Positions 1 through 6,872 of a DNA stretch of 9,692 nucleotides are shown one piece after another. Made by a program: the position numbers and the translations under genes. This stretch comes from Alphaproteobacteria bacterium (GTDB taxonomy: Bacteria; Pseudomonadota; Alphaproteobacteria; Caulobacterales; Caulobacteraceae), in the NCBI GenBank assembly GCA_018895795.1, contig JAHINZ010000321.1, forward strand, positions 1 to 9,692. Direction: 5' to 3'. Numbering within the stretch: position 1 is the stretch's first letter; every line of letters starts with the position of its first letter. Below the pieces are notes generated by a model. It searched no databases. It was given only the letters and a program-made list of their open reading frames with translations, and had not been told where the DNA came from.

Positions 1-317
1 ATGAAGTCGATGACCCCCGAGCGCATGGCTTCCACCGCCATTGGAATGTCGCCATGGCCGGTCATCATGATGACCGGCATGCGTGGCGTCAGGGTCGCCA
101 TCCGCGCCACCAGCTCCTGACCGCTCATCTCCGGCATGCGCACATCGGTGATCACACAGCCTGGAGCGGCGTTGGGCAGGGCCTCCAGAAAGGCCGGGGC
201 GCTGGGATAGGTGACGACCTGAAAGTCGGCGGACTCCAAAAGGAAGGCCAGCGACTCCCGGGCGCTTTCGTCGTCATCGACGACGTGCACGGTCGCTTCG
301 GGCAAGGCGGGCGTCAT
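1..317 (-). CDS. fixJ: FixJ response regulator, receiver domain (partial, C-terminus off the left edge)
   Basis: Response regulator that accepts phosphate from FixL and, in the family, activates transcription (in Caulobacter and rhizobia mainly of fixK) under low oxygen. The 105 visible residues are a complete-looking CheY-like receiver up to about the last helix. The acidic pocket is D14-D15-D16 (VVDDDES), the phosphoacceptor is D58 in ITDVRMPEMSG, and the switch threonine is T86 in MMTGHGD; the spacing agrees with FixJ D54/T82. The conserved lysine expected a few residues after IDF105, and the LuxR-type DNA-binding domain, lie outside the window. The start ATG (317-315) overlaps the fixL stop as ATGA, so the two are translationally coupled. 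Assignment as FixJ rather than another NarL/FixJ-family regulator rests on the receiver sequence and on following a haem-PAS FixL; fairly sure. Confidence 0.9.
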   Translation of the reverse strand, partial: MTPALPEATVHVVDDDESARESLAFLLESADFQVVTYPSAPAFLEALPNAAPGCVITDVRMPEMSGQELVARMATLTPRMPVIMMTGHGDIPMAVEAMRSGVIDF

Positions 318-1783
318 GGATGAATCTCGTCCTCCTGGTCAAACGGCGGCAGGGTGAAGTTGAAGATCGTCCCGCCGCGGGGATTGGTGTCGGCCCAGAT
401 CCGTCCGCCGTGCGCCTCGATGATCGAGCGCGAGATCGACAGACCCACGCCCATGCCTTGCGGCTTGGTGGTCATGAAGGGCTGAAACAGACGCTCGCGG
501 ACGTCATTGGCGATGCCGCTGCCGGTGTCGGTGACGCTTACGCACGTCCACCCCTCGTCAGTGAGGTCGCTGGAAATGACCAGTTCGCGGATCTCTTGGC
601 CTTCCATGGCGTCAATGCCGTTGCGGATCAGGTTCAGCAGCACCTGCTGGATCTGAACGCGATCGGCGAACACCAAGTCGGCGGCGGGATTTAGCGAAAG
701 ACGCACATCGACGCGGCGTTCCTTCTCACCGATCAGGGCCAGGGCGCTGGCCTCCTCGACCAGTTTGGACACGCTTTCGGCCTCGCGCTCGCTGGCCCCC
801 CGCCGAACAAAGTCGCGCATGCGGTGGATGATGTCGCCGGCTCGCAGCGCCTGGGCTGCGGCCCGGTCGATGGCGTCGCGCACCTTGGTCTGATCGACCT
901 CGCGACCGCGGTCGATCAGCCGGCGAGAGCCGGTCAGCAGGTTGGCGATCGCCGACAGGGGCTGGTTCAGCTCGTGCGCCAGGGTCGAAGCCATCTCGCC
1001 CATGGCCGTCAGGCGCGACACATGGACCAGTTCGTTCTGCAGTTCCTGCAGCCGGGTCTCGGTCTTCTGGCGATCCGTCAGGTCACGAATGAAGCCGGTG
1101 TAGGAGGGGCGGGGCCCCTTGGTCTCTCCGACCGCCAGTTCCATCGCGAAGGTCGAGCCGTCCCGGCGCTCGCCCACCACCACCCGGCCGACGCCGATGA
1201 TCCGTTTCTCGCGGGTGCGGGCATAGCGTTCGAGATGGGCGTCGTGCGCCTGGCGATAGGGGCTGGGCATCAGCAGGCTGACGTTCTGGCCGATCGCCTC
1301 GGCGGCCGTCCAGCCGAACAGCCGCTCGGCGGCGGGGCTAAATGAGGTCATGACCCCGTTGCGGTCGATGACGACGACCGCGTCGGGCACCGTGTCCAGA
1401 ATCGACTGCAGGTGAGCGTTGGTGGCGGCGGCCCGCCGGCGCGCGGCGTGGAACCATCCCCCGCCGATGGCCATGCCGATTCCGACCAACAGGAAGATTA
1501 CGCCACTCATCGCGCCCACCAGCGTCTCGGCGTCGCCTCGGGTGACCCAGCCGACGGCCAGACTGGCGCAGAGGGTGGCGAACAGGCCGCAGACCAGGCC
1601 GCCGATCGCCGCGCTGGCCAAAACAGCCGGGATGAACAGCATGAAGGACGAAGCGGCGGTGAAGGCGTCGCCTAGCGACCATCGCGCGACGAAGGTCGCG
1701 GCCACCGCCATCGCGGCCACGAGATAGGGGCCGGGGCGCGGGTCGCTGAACAGGGGGTAGGGGCCCAATTTGAGCGCCTTCAT
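314..1783 (-). CDS. fixL: FixL, membrane-anchored haem-PAS oxygen-sensor histidine kinase
   Basis: Oxygen sensor kinase: oxygen bound to the haem of the PAS domain inhibits autophosphorylation, and the deoxy form phosphorylates FixJ. From the chosen ATG (489 aa) it shows four hydrophobic segments (about 19-35, 45-65, 63-80, 90-109), a PAS domain (about 122-237), HisKA (about 256-325) and HATPase_c (about 371-480). In the PAS domain H180 (in AHDAH) aligns with the haem-ligating H200 of Bradyrhizobium FixL; R186 and R200 align with R206 and R220. The phosphoacceptor is H270 in AHELNQPL, the N box is N388 in NLIRNGIDAM, and the G boxes are DTGSG (419-423) and GMGVGL. An in-frame ATG at 1858 would add 25 residues, but those codons have clearly lower third-position GC, and GGAGA (1798-1794) precedes the ATG at 1783; an ATG at 1810 is also possible. 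The gene follows cydC on the same strand and overlaps fixJ by 4 bp. Confidence 0.92.
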   Translation of the reverse strand: MKALKLGPYPLFSDPRPGPYLVAAMAVAATFVARWSLGDAFTAASSFMLFIPAVLASAAIGGLVCGLFATLCASLAVGWVTRGDAETLVGAMSGVIFLLVGIGMAIGGGWFHAARRRAAATNAHLQSILDTVPDAVVVIDRNGVMTSFSPAAERLFGWTAAEAIGQNVSLLMPSPYRQAHDAHLERYARTREKRIIGVGRVVVGERRDGSTFAMELAVGETKGPRPSYTGFIRDLTDRQKTETRLQELQNELVHVSRLTAMGEMASTLAHELNQPLSAIANLLTGSRRLIDRGREVDQTKVRDAIDRAAAQALRAGDIIHRMRDFVRRGASEREAESVSKLVEEASALALIGEKERRVDVRLSLNPAADLVFADRVQIQQVLLNLIRNGIDAMEGQEIRELVISSDLTDEGWTCVSVTDTGSGIANDVRERLFQPFMTTKPQGMGVGLSISRSIIEAHGGRIWADTNPRGGTIFNFTLPPFDQEDEIHP

Positions 1784-1822
1784 CGCGTCGTCGTCTCCGG
1801 GACGCGCCATGCGCCCAGGCGC

Positions 1823-1830
1823 CTTATAGC
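1823..1830 (-). promoter_or_regulatory. Possible internal -10 element for fixLJ
   Basis: On the minus strand GCTATAAG matches 7 of 8 positions of the Caulobacter housekeeping -10 pattern GCTANAWC. It lies in the roughly 82-bp gap between the cydC stop and the preferred fixL start (ATG at 1783). A start site about 7 nt downstream (near 1816) would give a leader of about 33 nt containing GGAGA. No TTGACGS-like -35 element is visible at the right distance, so this is a weak call. If real, it would let fixLJ be expressed independently of the cydD promoter. Confidence 0.3.
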
Positions 1831-1865
1831 CCAGGGGACCGCCTGCGCGAGACGCCATCGCGGGT

Positions 1866-3518
1866 CTACCGCGCCTCGTGCAGGATCAGAAGCGGCGCGA
1901 CGGCCTGTTCGCGCCGCGCCGCTGGAGCGCCGGCCAGCACAAGGCGTCGGTCGCAGATCGCCAGGGGGGCCGGGCGGTGGCTGACCAGCAGGAGGCCTTG
2001 CGCCGTGCGGTCCAGTCGCGCCCTCAGCCTGTCCAGCACCAGGGCCTCGGTCGCCGCGTCCAGGCCTTCGGTCGGTTCGTCCAGCACCAGCCAGGGCGCG
2101 GGGCGCAGATAGGCGCGGGCCAGGGCCAACCGTCGGCGCTCGCCGCCCGACAGTCGCTCGCCATTGTCGCCGAGCCAGGCGTCGAGCCCGGCCGGCGCGG
2201 CGCGGATGCGATCGTCCAGGGCCGCGTCATGCAGGGCGGCCCACAGGTCTTCCGCCGAGGCCTGGGGCGCGGCGAGGCGGAGATTGTCGGCGACCGAACC
2301 CGCGATCAACGCCGCGTCCTGCGGCGCGTAGGAAAAGGCGGCGCGGGCGGTGCGGGGGTCCAGCCCGGCCAGATCGGCATCGCCCATCCGCAGCGCGCCG
2401 GGGGCGCTGGGCCGCAGGCGCAGCAGGCGTTCCAGCAGCGTGGTCTTGCCGGCGCCCGACGGACCCAGGATCGCGATGCGCTCGCCGGGCGCGAAAGCCT
2501 CGCCCAGGAGACGCAAGCTCTGCGCTGGCGGATGCGGCGCCAGAGCGGCCGCGGCCGGAGCGTGCCGCAGAACGGCGTCCAGGCGATCGGCGGCTTCGTC
2601 GGCCGCGCCGTTCTGGTCGAACGCGGCGACGAGGTTTGAGACGCCATCCACGGCCATGGCGGCGGCCAGACCGGCCAGGGCGGCGAGGGCGGCGCCCCTT
2701 GGCGCGGCCAGGGCGATGGCCGCGGCGGTCGCCAGACCCAGGGTCGCGGCCTGAGCGAGCGCGATCCAGCCCCGGGCGCGGGCCGCGTCCAGTCGCGCCG
2801 CATCGACGGCTTGGCCGCGCGCCGCCAGGGTTTCGCCCGCCCAGGCCTCCAGACCGTAGGCGCGCAGTTCCGGCGCGGCGGCGGCGAAGCCGGCGGCGAC
2901 GTCTTTCAAGGCGCCCATGCGGGTCTGAATCTCGCGACCGGCCGGCGCCGAAAAGCGTCTGGCCAAGGCGCTGGCGACCAGAACGGCCCCACCGGCCGAC
3001 AATAGGATGGTCAAGGCGACGAGCCAGCCGGCCAGGGCGGCCAGGGCCACGCCGGCCATCACGGCGGCGGCGGCGCCCCACGGCGCCGAAAGCCGGATAA
3101 AGCGGGTCTCGACCGCGTCGACGTCCTGCACCAGCCGTGACGAAGCCTCCCCGCTGGAGAACGCCAGGGCCTCGCCGGGTGGCGAGGCCGCCATGGCGGC
3201 GAACAGGACGGGGCGGATCGCCGCCAGCGCCCGCAGCGCCGCGATGTGACCGCTGAGCCGCTCGGCGTAGCGCGCCCCGGTTCTGAGGATGGCCAGCAGT
3301 CGGATGGCCGCGCTGGGCAGCAGAACATTGAAGGCCTGGGCGGCGGCCAACCCCGCCGCGCCGGCCAGGGCCGAGGCGGTGATGAACCAGCCCGACAGGC
3401 CCAGCAACAGGGTCGAGGCCGCGCCGACCACGGCGGCGCAGACGGCGGCCAACAGCAGGCCCTGCGCGTGACGACGACGCTGGGCGCGGATCAGCGTCTG
3501 GAGAGGCGAGGGGCTCAT
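1866..3518 (-). CDS. cydC: CydC, ABC transporter subunit for cytochrome bd assembly
   Basis: Half of the heterodimeric CydDC ABC transporter of the inner membrane. CydDC is required for cytochrome bd maturation; in E. coli it has been linked to export of cysteine/glutathione and, more recently, to haem. The protein (550 aa) has an N-terminal membrane domain with the CydC-typical LGLSGWFITASALAG (39-53) and RTGARYAERLSGH (79-91). The ATPase domain has Walker A GPSGAGKTT (352-360), Q-loop Q400, signature LSGGE (456-460), Walker B WLVLDE (476-481) and H-loop H514. Oddity: the linker to Walker A is short and lacks the first strand and the aromatic A-loop seen in E. coli CydC, making the protein about 20 residues shorter than that homologue (573 aa). 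Its ATG overlaps the cydD stop as ATGA, and the stop codon is TAG at 1868-1866. Call is secure; the naming of C versus D follows the motif and gene order. Confidence 0.93.
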   Translation of the reverse strand: MSPSPLQTLIRAQRRRHAQGLLLAAVCAAVVGAASTLLLGLSGWFITASALAGAAGLAAAQAFNVLLPSAAIRLLAILRTGARYAERLSGHIAALRALAAIRPVLFAAMAASPPGEALAFSSGEASSRLVQDVDAVETRFIRLSAPWGAAAAVMAGVALAALAGWLVALTILLSAGGAVLVASALARRFSAPAGREIQTRMGALKDVAAGFAAAAPELRAYGLEAWAGETLAARGQAVDAARLDAARARGWIALAQAATLGLATAAAIALAAPRGAALAALAGLAAAMAVDGVSNLVAAFDQNGAADEAADRLDAVLRHAPAAAALAPHPPAQSLRLLGEAFAPGERIAILGPSGAGKTTLLERLLRLRPSAPGALRMGDADLAGLDPRTARAAFSYAPQDAALIAGSVADNLRLAAPQASAEDLWAALHDAALDDRIRAAPAGLDAWLGDNGERLSGGERRRLALARAYLRPAPWLVLDEPTEGLDAATEALVLDRLRARLDRTAQGLLLVSHRPAPLAICDRRLVLAGAPAARREQAVAPLLILHEAR

Positions 3519-5176
3519 GTCAGTCTCACCACGTGATCGGCCAGGCCCGCGACGGCCTCGGAATGGGTGGCGATCAGCGTGGTGCGGCCCCGCGCGGCCT
3601 CGCGGATCGCCGCCAGAAGGTCGGCTTCTGCGACGGCGTCGAGATTGGCGGTGGGCTCGTCCATCAGCAGGATGGGGGCGGGCTTGAGGATCGCGCGAGC
3701 CAGGGACAGGCGGCGACGTTCGCCGCCCGACAAGCCGCCGCCCCGTTCGTCCAGCCAGGCGTCGAGGCCGCCGGCGCGCGCTCCCAGGGCGCCGGCGAGA
3801 CCGACGCGTTCGGCGGCGGCCTCGACCTGGGCCCGGGTCGCCGAGCGATGGGCCAGGGCGATGTTGTCGGCGATCGAACCCGGCGTGATCAGCGGGTGTT
3901 GGCCGGCCCAGGCGACGGCGCCGGACAGGGCGCCGAGTTCCGCGAGCGGACGGCCGTCCAGCAACACCGCGCCGGCGCTCAGTGGGGCCAGGTCCAGCAG
4001 CAGATTCAGCAGAGAGCTCTTGCCCGAGCCGCTGGGACCCAGCAGCACGGTGACGGCGCCGGCCGGGACCTCAAGATCCAAGGCTTCCAGGACGGGGCCG
4101 TCGGCGTCGGGATAGCGGATGGTCACGCCGCTGAAGCGAATGGCGGGCGGGGCCGTGAAGTTCGGCGCGGTCGCGCGCGGGACGGGGCTGGGCAGGGCGA
4201 TCAGGCTGGCGGCGGCGGCTTCGGCGGCCTGACGGTCATGATAGGCGGCGGCCAGGCGGCGCAGGGGCAGATAGACCTCCGGCGCCAGGGCCAGCACGAA
4301 AAAGGCGCGCCTGAGGTCCAGTTGCTCCGGAACCGGGAAGGGCAGCAGCCTGAGCAGGTTGAAGCCGCAATAGACCGCGACCAGGGCCACCGACAGGGCG
4401 GCGAAGAATTCCAGGGCGCCGGACGACAGGAAGGCCACGCGCAGCACCCGGATGGTGCGGGTGGCCAGCTCATCGGCCGACCGGGCCAGGTCGCGGGTGA
4501 TGCGATCCTCGGCCTGGAAGGCCAACACCACCGGCAGGGCGCGGACCCGGTCGAGGAAAAGGCCCGACAGGCGTTCCAGGGCCTGGAATTGGGCGCGCGA
4601 CTCCGCGGCGGCGGCCGTGCCGGCCAGGGCCATGGCGACAATGAATGGAACCAACGCGCCCAGCAGGATGGCGGCGGCGATCGGGCTGGCGACGGCGGCG
4701 ACGGCGATCAGGCCCAGCGGCGCGGCGCTCGCCGCGAATCGGGCCGGCAGGAAGCGCGAGACATGGCCGTCCAGCGCCTCGACGCCCTCGACCAGGGCCG
4801 TGGTCGCATCGCCGCTCGACACGCGGCCGCCGGGCGCGCGAGCGATCAGGGCTGCGCCGGCGTCGGCGCGGGCGGAGGTCTTGACGGCGGCGCCGGCGAT
4901 CGCGCCCGCCTCGCCCGCCAGCCGCGTCATAAAGCCGCGCGCGAACCCGGACAGGACCAGCAGGAGCAACCAGCCGGCCATGTCGGCGACGGAGCCTCCC
5001 CGGGCCAGAGCGGCGATGGCGCAAGCCAGGGCGGCGGCAAAGGCGACCGCGGCCGCGGCGTCGAGCAAGGTCAGGATCCTGGCGCGTCGCAGCGCGCGGG
5101 CGCCGGCCCTCTCCAGGTCCTTCAATCTCGTCGCGACTTGGGAGCGGTGGTCGATAAGCGATGGACGAGATTGCAT
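3515..5176 (-). CDS. cydD: CydD, ABC transporter subunit for cytochrome bd assembly
   Basis: Partner of CydC in the inner-membrane exporter needed to assemble cytochrome bd. From the chosen ATG (553 aa) it has about six membrane segments (near 34-59, 63-80, 148-167, 168-189, 248-272, 289-305), then the CydD hallmark FFVLALAPEVYLPLRRLAAAYH. The ATPase domain has A-loop Y355, Walker A GPSGSGKSS (380-388), Q426, signature LSGGE (482-486), Walker B ILLMDE (502-507) and H538. An open frame extends upstream to an ATG at 5275, but that would run across the divergent control region and the FixK-type box, with no similarity to CydD, so the ATG at 5176 is preferred. No clear Shine-Dalgarno precedes it. 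The FixK-type box centre is 40.5 bp upstream of the A of the ATG, which suggests a leaderless or nearly leaderless mRNA. First gene of cydDC-fixLJ. Confidence 0.93.
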   Translation of the reverse strand: MQSRPSLIDHRSQVATRLKDLERAGARALRRARILTLLDAAAAVAFAAALACAIAALARGGSVADMAGWLLLLVLSGFARGFMTRLAGEAGAIAGAAVKTSARADAGAALIARAPGGRVSSGDATTALVEGVEALDGHVSRFLPARFAASAAPLGLIAVAAVASPIAAAILLGALVPFIVAMALAGTAAAAESRAQFQALERLSGLFLDRVRALPVVLAFQAEDRITRDLARSADELATRTIRVLRVAFLSSGALEFFAALSVALVAVYCGFNLLRLLPFPVPEQLDLRRAFFVLALAPEVYLPLRRLAAAYHDRQAAEAAAASLIALPSPVPRATAPNFTAPPAIRFSGVTIRYPDADGPVLEALDLEVPAGAVTVLLGPSGSGKSSLLNLLLDLAPLSAGAVLLDGRPLAELGALSGAVAWAGQHPLITPGSIADNIALAHRSATRAQVEAAAERVGLAGALGARAGGLDAWLDERGGGLSGGERRRLSLARAILKPAPILLMDEPTANLDAVAEADLLAAIREAARGRTTLIATHSEAVAGLADHVVRLT

Positions 5177-5182
5177 GATTTC

Positions 5183-5190
5183 AGTGTAGT
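5183..5190 (-). promoter_or_regulatory. Candidate -10 region of the cydD promoter
   Basis: Minus-strand ACTACACT matches 4 of the 7 specified positions of GCTANAWC and ends 7 nt before the cydD ATG. With the FixK-type box centred at 5216.5, a class II (-41.5) geometry puts the transcription start at about 5175-5176, on the start codon itself. The element is weak alone, as is usual for promoters that depend on an activator. Confidence 0.35.
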
Positions 5191-5209
5191 TTGCGGGCGT
5201 CCGTGGGCC

Positions 5210-5223
5210 TTGATCTGGATCAA
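5210..5223. promoter_or_regulatory. FNR/FixK-type operator between cydDC and cydABX
   Basis: TTGATCTGGATCAA is a perfect 14-bp palindrome matching the FNR/FixK consensus TTGAT-N4-ATCAA. It is the only such box seen between the divergent cydD (ATG at 5176) and cydA (ATG at 5300). For cydA, a -41.5 geometry predicts a start near 5258, with TAGGAC at 5246-5251 in the -10 position and a leader of about 42 nt. For cydD the same geometry predicts a start at the ATG. A FixK-family protein, itself FixLJ-controlled in Caulobacter, is the likely ligand; an FNR-type regulator would see the same sequence. The regulator gene is not in the window. Confidence 0.85.
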
Positions 5224-5243
5224 GGTCGGTGCGGTGCGACCGG

Positions 5244-5251
5244 TCTAGGAC
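5244..5251 (+). promoter_or_regulatory. Candidate -10 region of the cydA promoter
   Basis: TCTAGGAC matches GCTANAWC at 5 of 7 specified positions. It sits where a -10 element should be if the FixK-type box at 5210-5223 acts at -41.5, giving a predicted start near 5258. The placement is inferred from the box rather than from a strong element. Confidence 0.4.
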
Positions 5252-5299
5252 ACCATCCTCGGCTGGCGCAATCATTCGCCGTCCGTTTCGGAGCTAAGC

Positions 5300-6859
5300 A
5301 TGGACCCCGCCGTCATCGACCTTTCGAGGCTGCAGTTCGCGCTGACCGCGCTGTACCACTTCCTGTTCGTGCCTCTGACCTTGGGGCTCTCGTTCATGCT
5401 GGTCATCATGGAGAGCATCTATGTGATGACCAAGCGCCCGATCTGGCGAACGGTCACACGGTTCTGGAGCATGCTGTTCGGCATCAATTTCGTGCTGGGC
5501 GTGGCGACCGGGCTGACCATGGAATTCCAGTTTGGCATGAACTGGGCCTACTACTCGCATTATGTCGGCGACATCTTCGGCGCTCCTCTGGCGATCGAGG
5601 GCCTGATGGCCTTCTTCCTCGAAGCCACTTTCGTCGGCCTGATGTTCTTCGGCTGGGACAAGCTGCCCCGCGTCGGACACTTGGCCGTCACCTTTCTGGT
5701 CGCCTTGGGCACCAACCTGTCGGCCCTCTGGATCCTGATCGCCAACGGCTGGATGCAAAATCCGGTGGGAGCCACGTTCAATCCCGACACCATGCGCATG
5801 GAAGTCAGCGACTTCCGCGCCGTGCTGTTCAACCCGGTGGCCCAGGCCAAGTTCGTTCACACCGTCAGCGCCGGCTACACCATCGCCGCGGTCTTCGTGC
5901 TGGGCATTTCGGCCTTCTATCTGCTGAAGGGCCGCCATGTCGGCTTCGCAAAGCGCTCGATGACCGTCGCGGCCGCCTTCGGCCTGGCCGCCTCGCTGTC
6001 GGCCGTCGTGCTGGGCGATGAGAGCGGCTACGCCCTGACCGACAACCAGAAAATGAAGCTCGCCGCCCTGGAAGCCATGTGGGAGACCGAGCCCGCCCCG
6101 GCCGGCCTGACCGCCTTCGGCATTCCCAGCCTGGCCGACCGCAAGACCCATTATGAGGTCAAGATTCCTTACGTGCTGGGCCTGATCGCCACGCGCAGCA
6201 TCGACAAGCCCGTGGCCGGTATCTTCGAACTGGTGGCCACCGCAGAGGACCGCATCGAATCCGGCGTCATCGCCTATGGCGCGCTGGAGACCCTGAAGGC
6301 CAACCCCAAGGATGTCGCCGCGCGGGCCACGTTCGAGACCCACCGCCGCGACCTGGGCTACGGCCTGCTGCTGAAGCGCTACGTCGCTGATCCGCGCATG
6401 GCCGACGCCGCCACCATCAAGAAGGCTTCGTGGGACACCGTTCCCAATGTGCCGTTGATGTTCTTCGCTTTCCGGGCCATGGCGGGCATCGGCTTCCTGA
6501 TGATCGGCCTGTTCGCCACCGCCTTCCTCCTGGTCACGCTGCGCAAGCACAACACCAAGTGGTTCCTGATGTTGGCGGTGGCCGCCATTCCCCTGCCATG
6601 GCTCGCCGCCGAGCTGGGCTGGGTGCTGGCCGAGGTTGGCCGTCAGCCCTGGTCGGTGGAGGGCGTGCTGCCCACCGCCCTGGGCGCCTCCGACCTCAGC
6701 GTCGCCCAACTGTGGACCACCATCGTGCTGTTCACCCTGCTCTACGGCAGCCTCGCGGTTGTCGAGGTCGGGCTGATCCTGCGCACCATCAAGAAGGGCC
6801 CGTTCGCCGAGCAGGAGGCGTTCGACACGCCCGCCTCGACGCAACCGGCCGTCGCTTAA
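5300..6859 (+). CDS. cydA: CydA, cytochrome bd quinol oxidase subunit I
   Basis: Large haem-bearing subunit of cytochrome bd, an inner-membrane oxidase that oxidises quinol and reduces oxygen to water with very high oxygen affinity. The 519-aa protein aligns along its length with E. coli CydA (522 aa) and has the long form of the quinol (Q) loop. Haem ligands are present: H20 (E. coli H19), H187 (H186) and M394 (M393). Conserved acids E100 and E108 match E99 and E107. The Q-loop pair K253/E258 matches K252/E257. The signature GWVLAEVGRQPW spans 440-451. The start is supported by GGAG at 5290-5293, 6 nt before the ATG. cydB follows after 13 nt. Expression is probably induced at low oxygen through the FixK-type box upstream. 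The full set of ligands and the long Q-loop argue against the cyanide-insensitive CioA type. Confidence 0.97.
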   Translation: MDPAVIDLSRLQFALTALYHFLFVPLTLGLSFMLVIMESIYVMTKRPIWRTVTRFWSMLFGINFVLGVATGLTMEFQFGMNWAYYSHYVGDIFGAPLAIEGLMAFFLEATFVGLMFFGWDKLPRVGHLAVTFLVALGTNLSALWILIANGWMQNPVGATFNPDTMRMEVSDFRAVLFNPVAQAKFVHTVSAGYTIAAVFVLGISAFYLLKGRHVGFAKRSMTVAAAFGLAASLSAVVLGDESGYALTDNQKMKLAALEAMWETEPAPAGLTAFGIPSLADRKTHYEVKIPYVLGLIATRSIDKPVAGIFELVATAEDRIESGVIAYGALETLKANPKDVAARATFETHRRDLGYGLLLKRYVADPRMADAATIKKASWDTVPNVPLMFFAFRAMAGIGFLMIGLFATAFLLVTLRKHNTKWFLMLAVAAIPLPWLAAELGWVLAEVGRQPWSVEGVLPTALGASDLSVAQLWTTIVLFTLLYGSLAVVEVGLILRTIKKGPFAEQEAFDTPASTQPAVA

Positions 6860-6872
6860 AGGAGTCGCTGCC

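Noticed and set aside
3533..5248. Long open frame (571 codons) on the plus strand opposite cydD
   Set aside because: Antisense shadow produced by high GC; the composition is glycine/glutamine/arginine-rich without domains, and cydD on the other strand has complete ABC motifs.
5177..5275. N-terminal extension of CydD to the ATG at 5275
   Set aside because: It would translate the FixK-type box and intergenic region and has no similarity to CydD N-termini.
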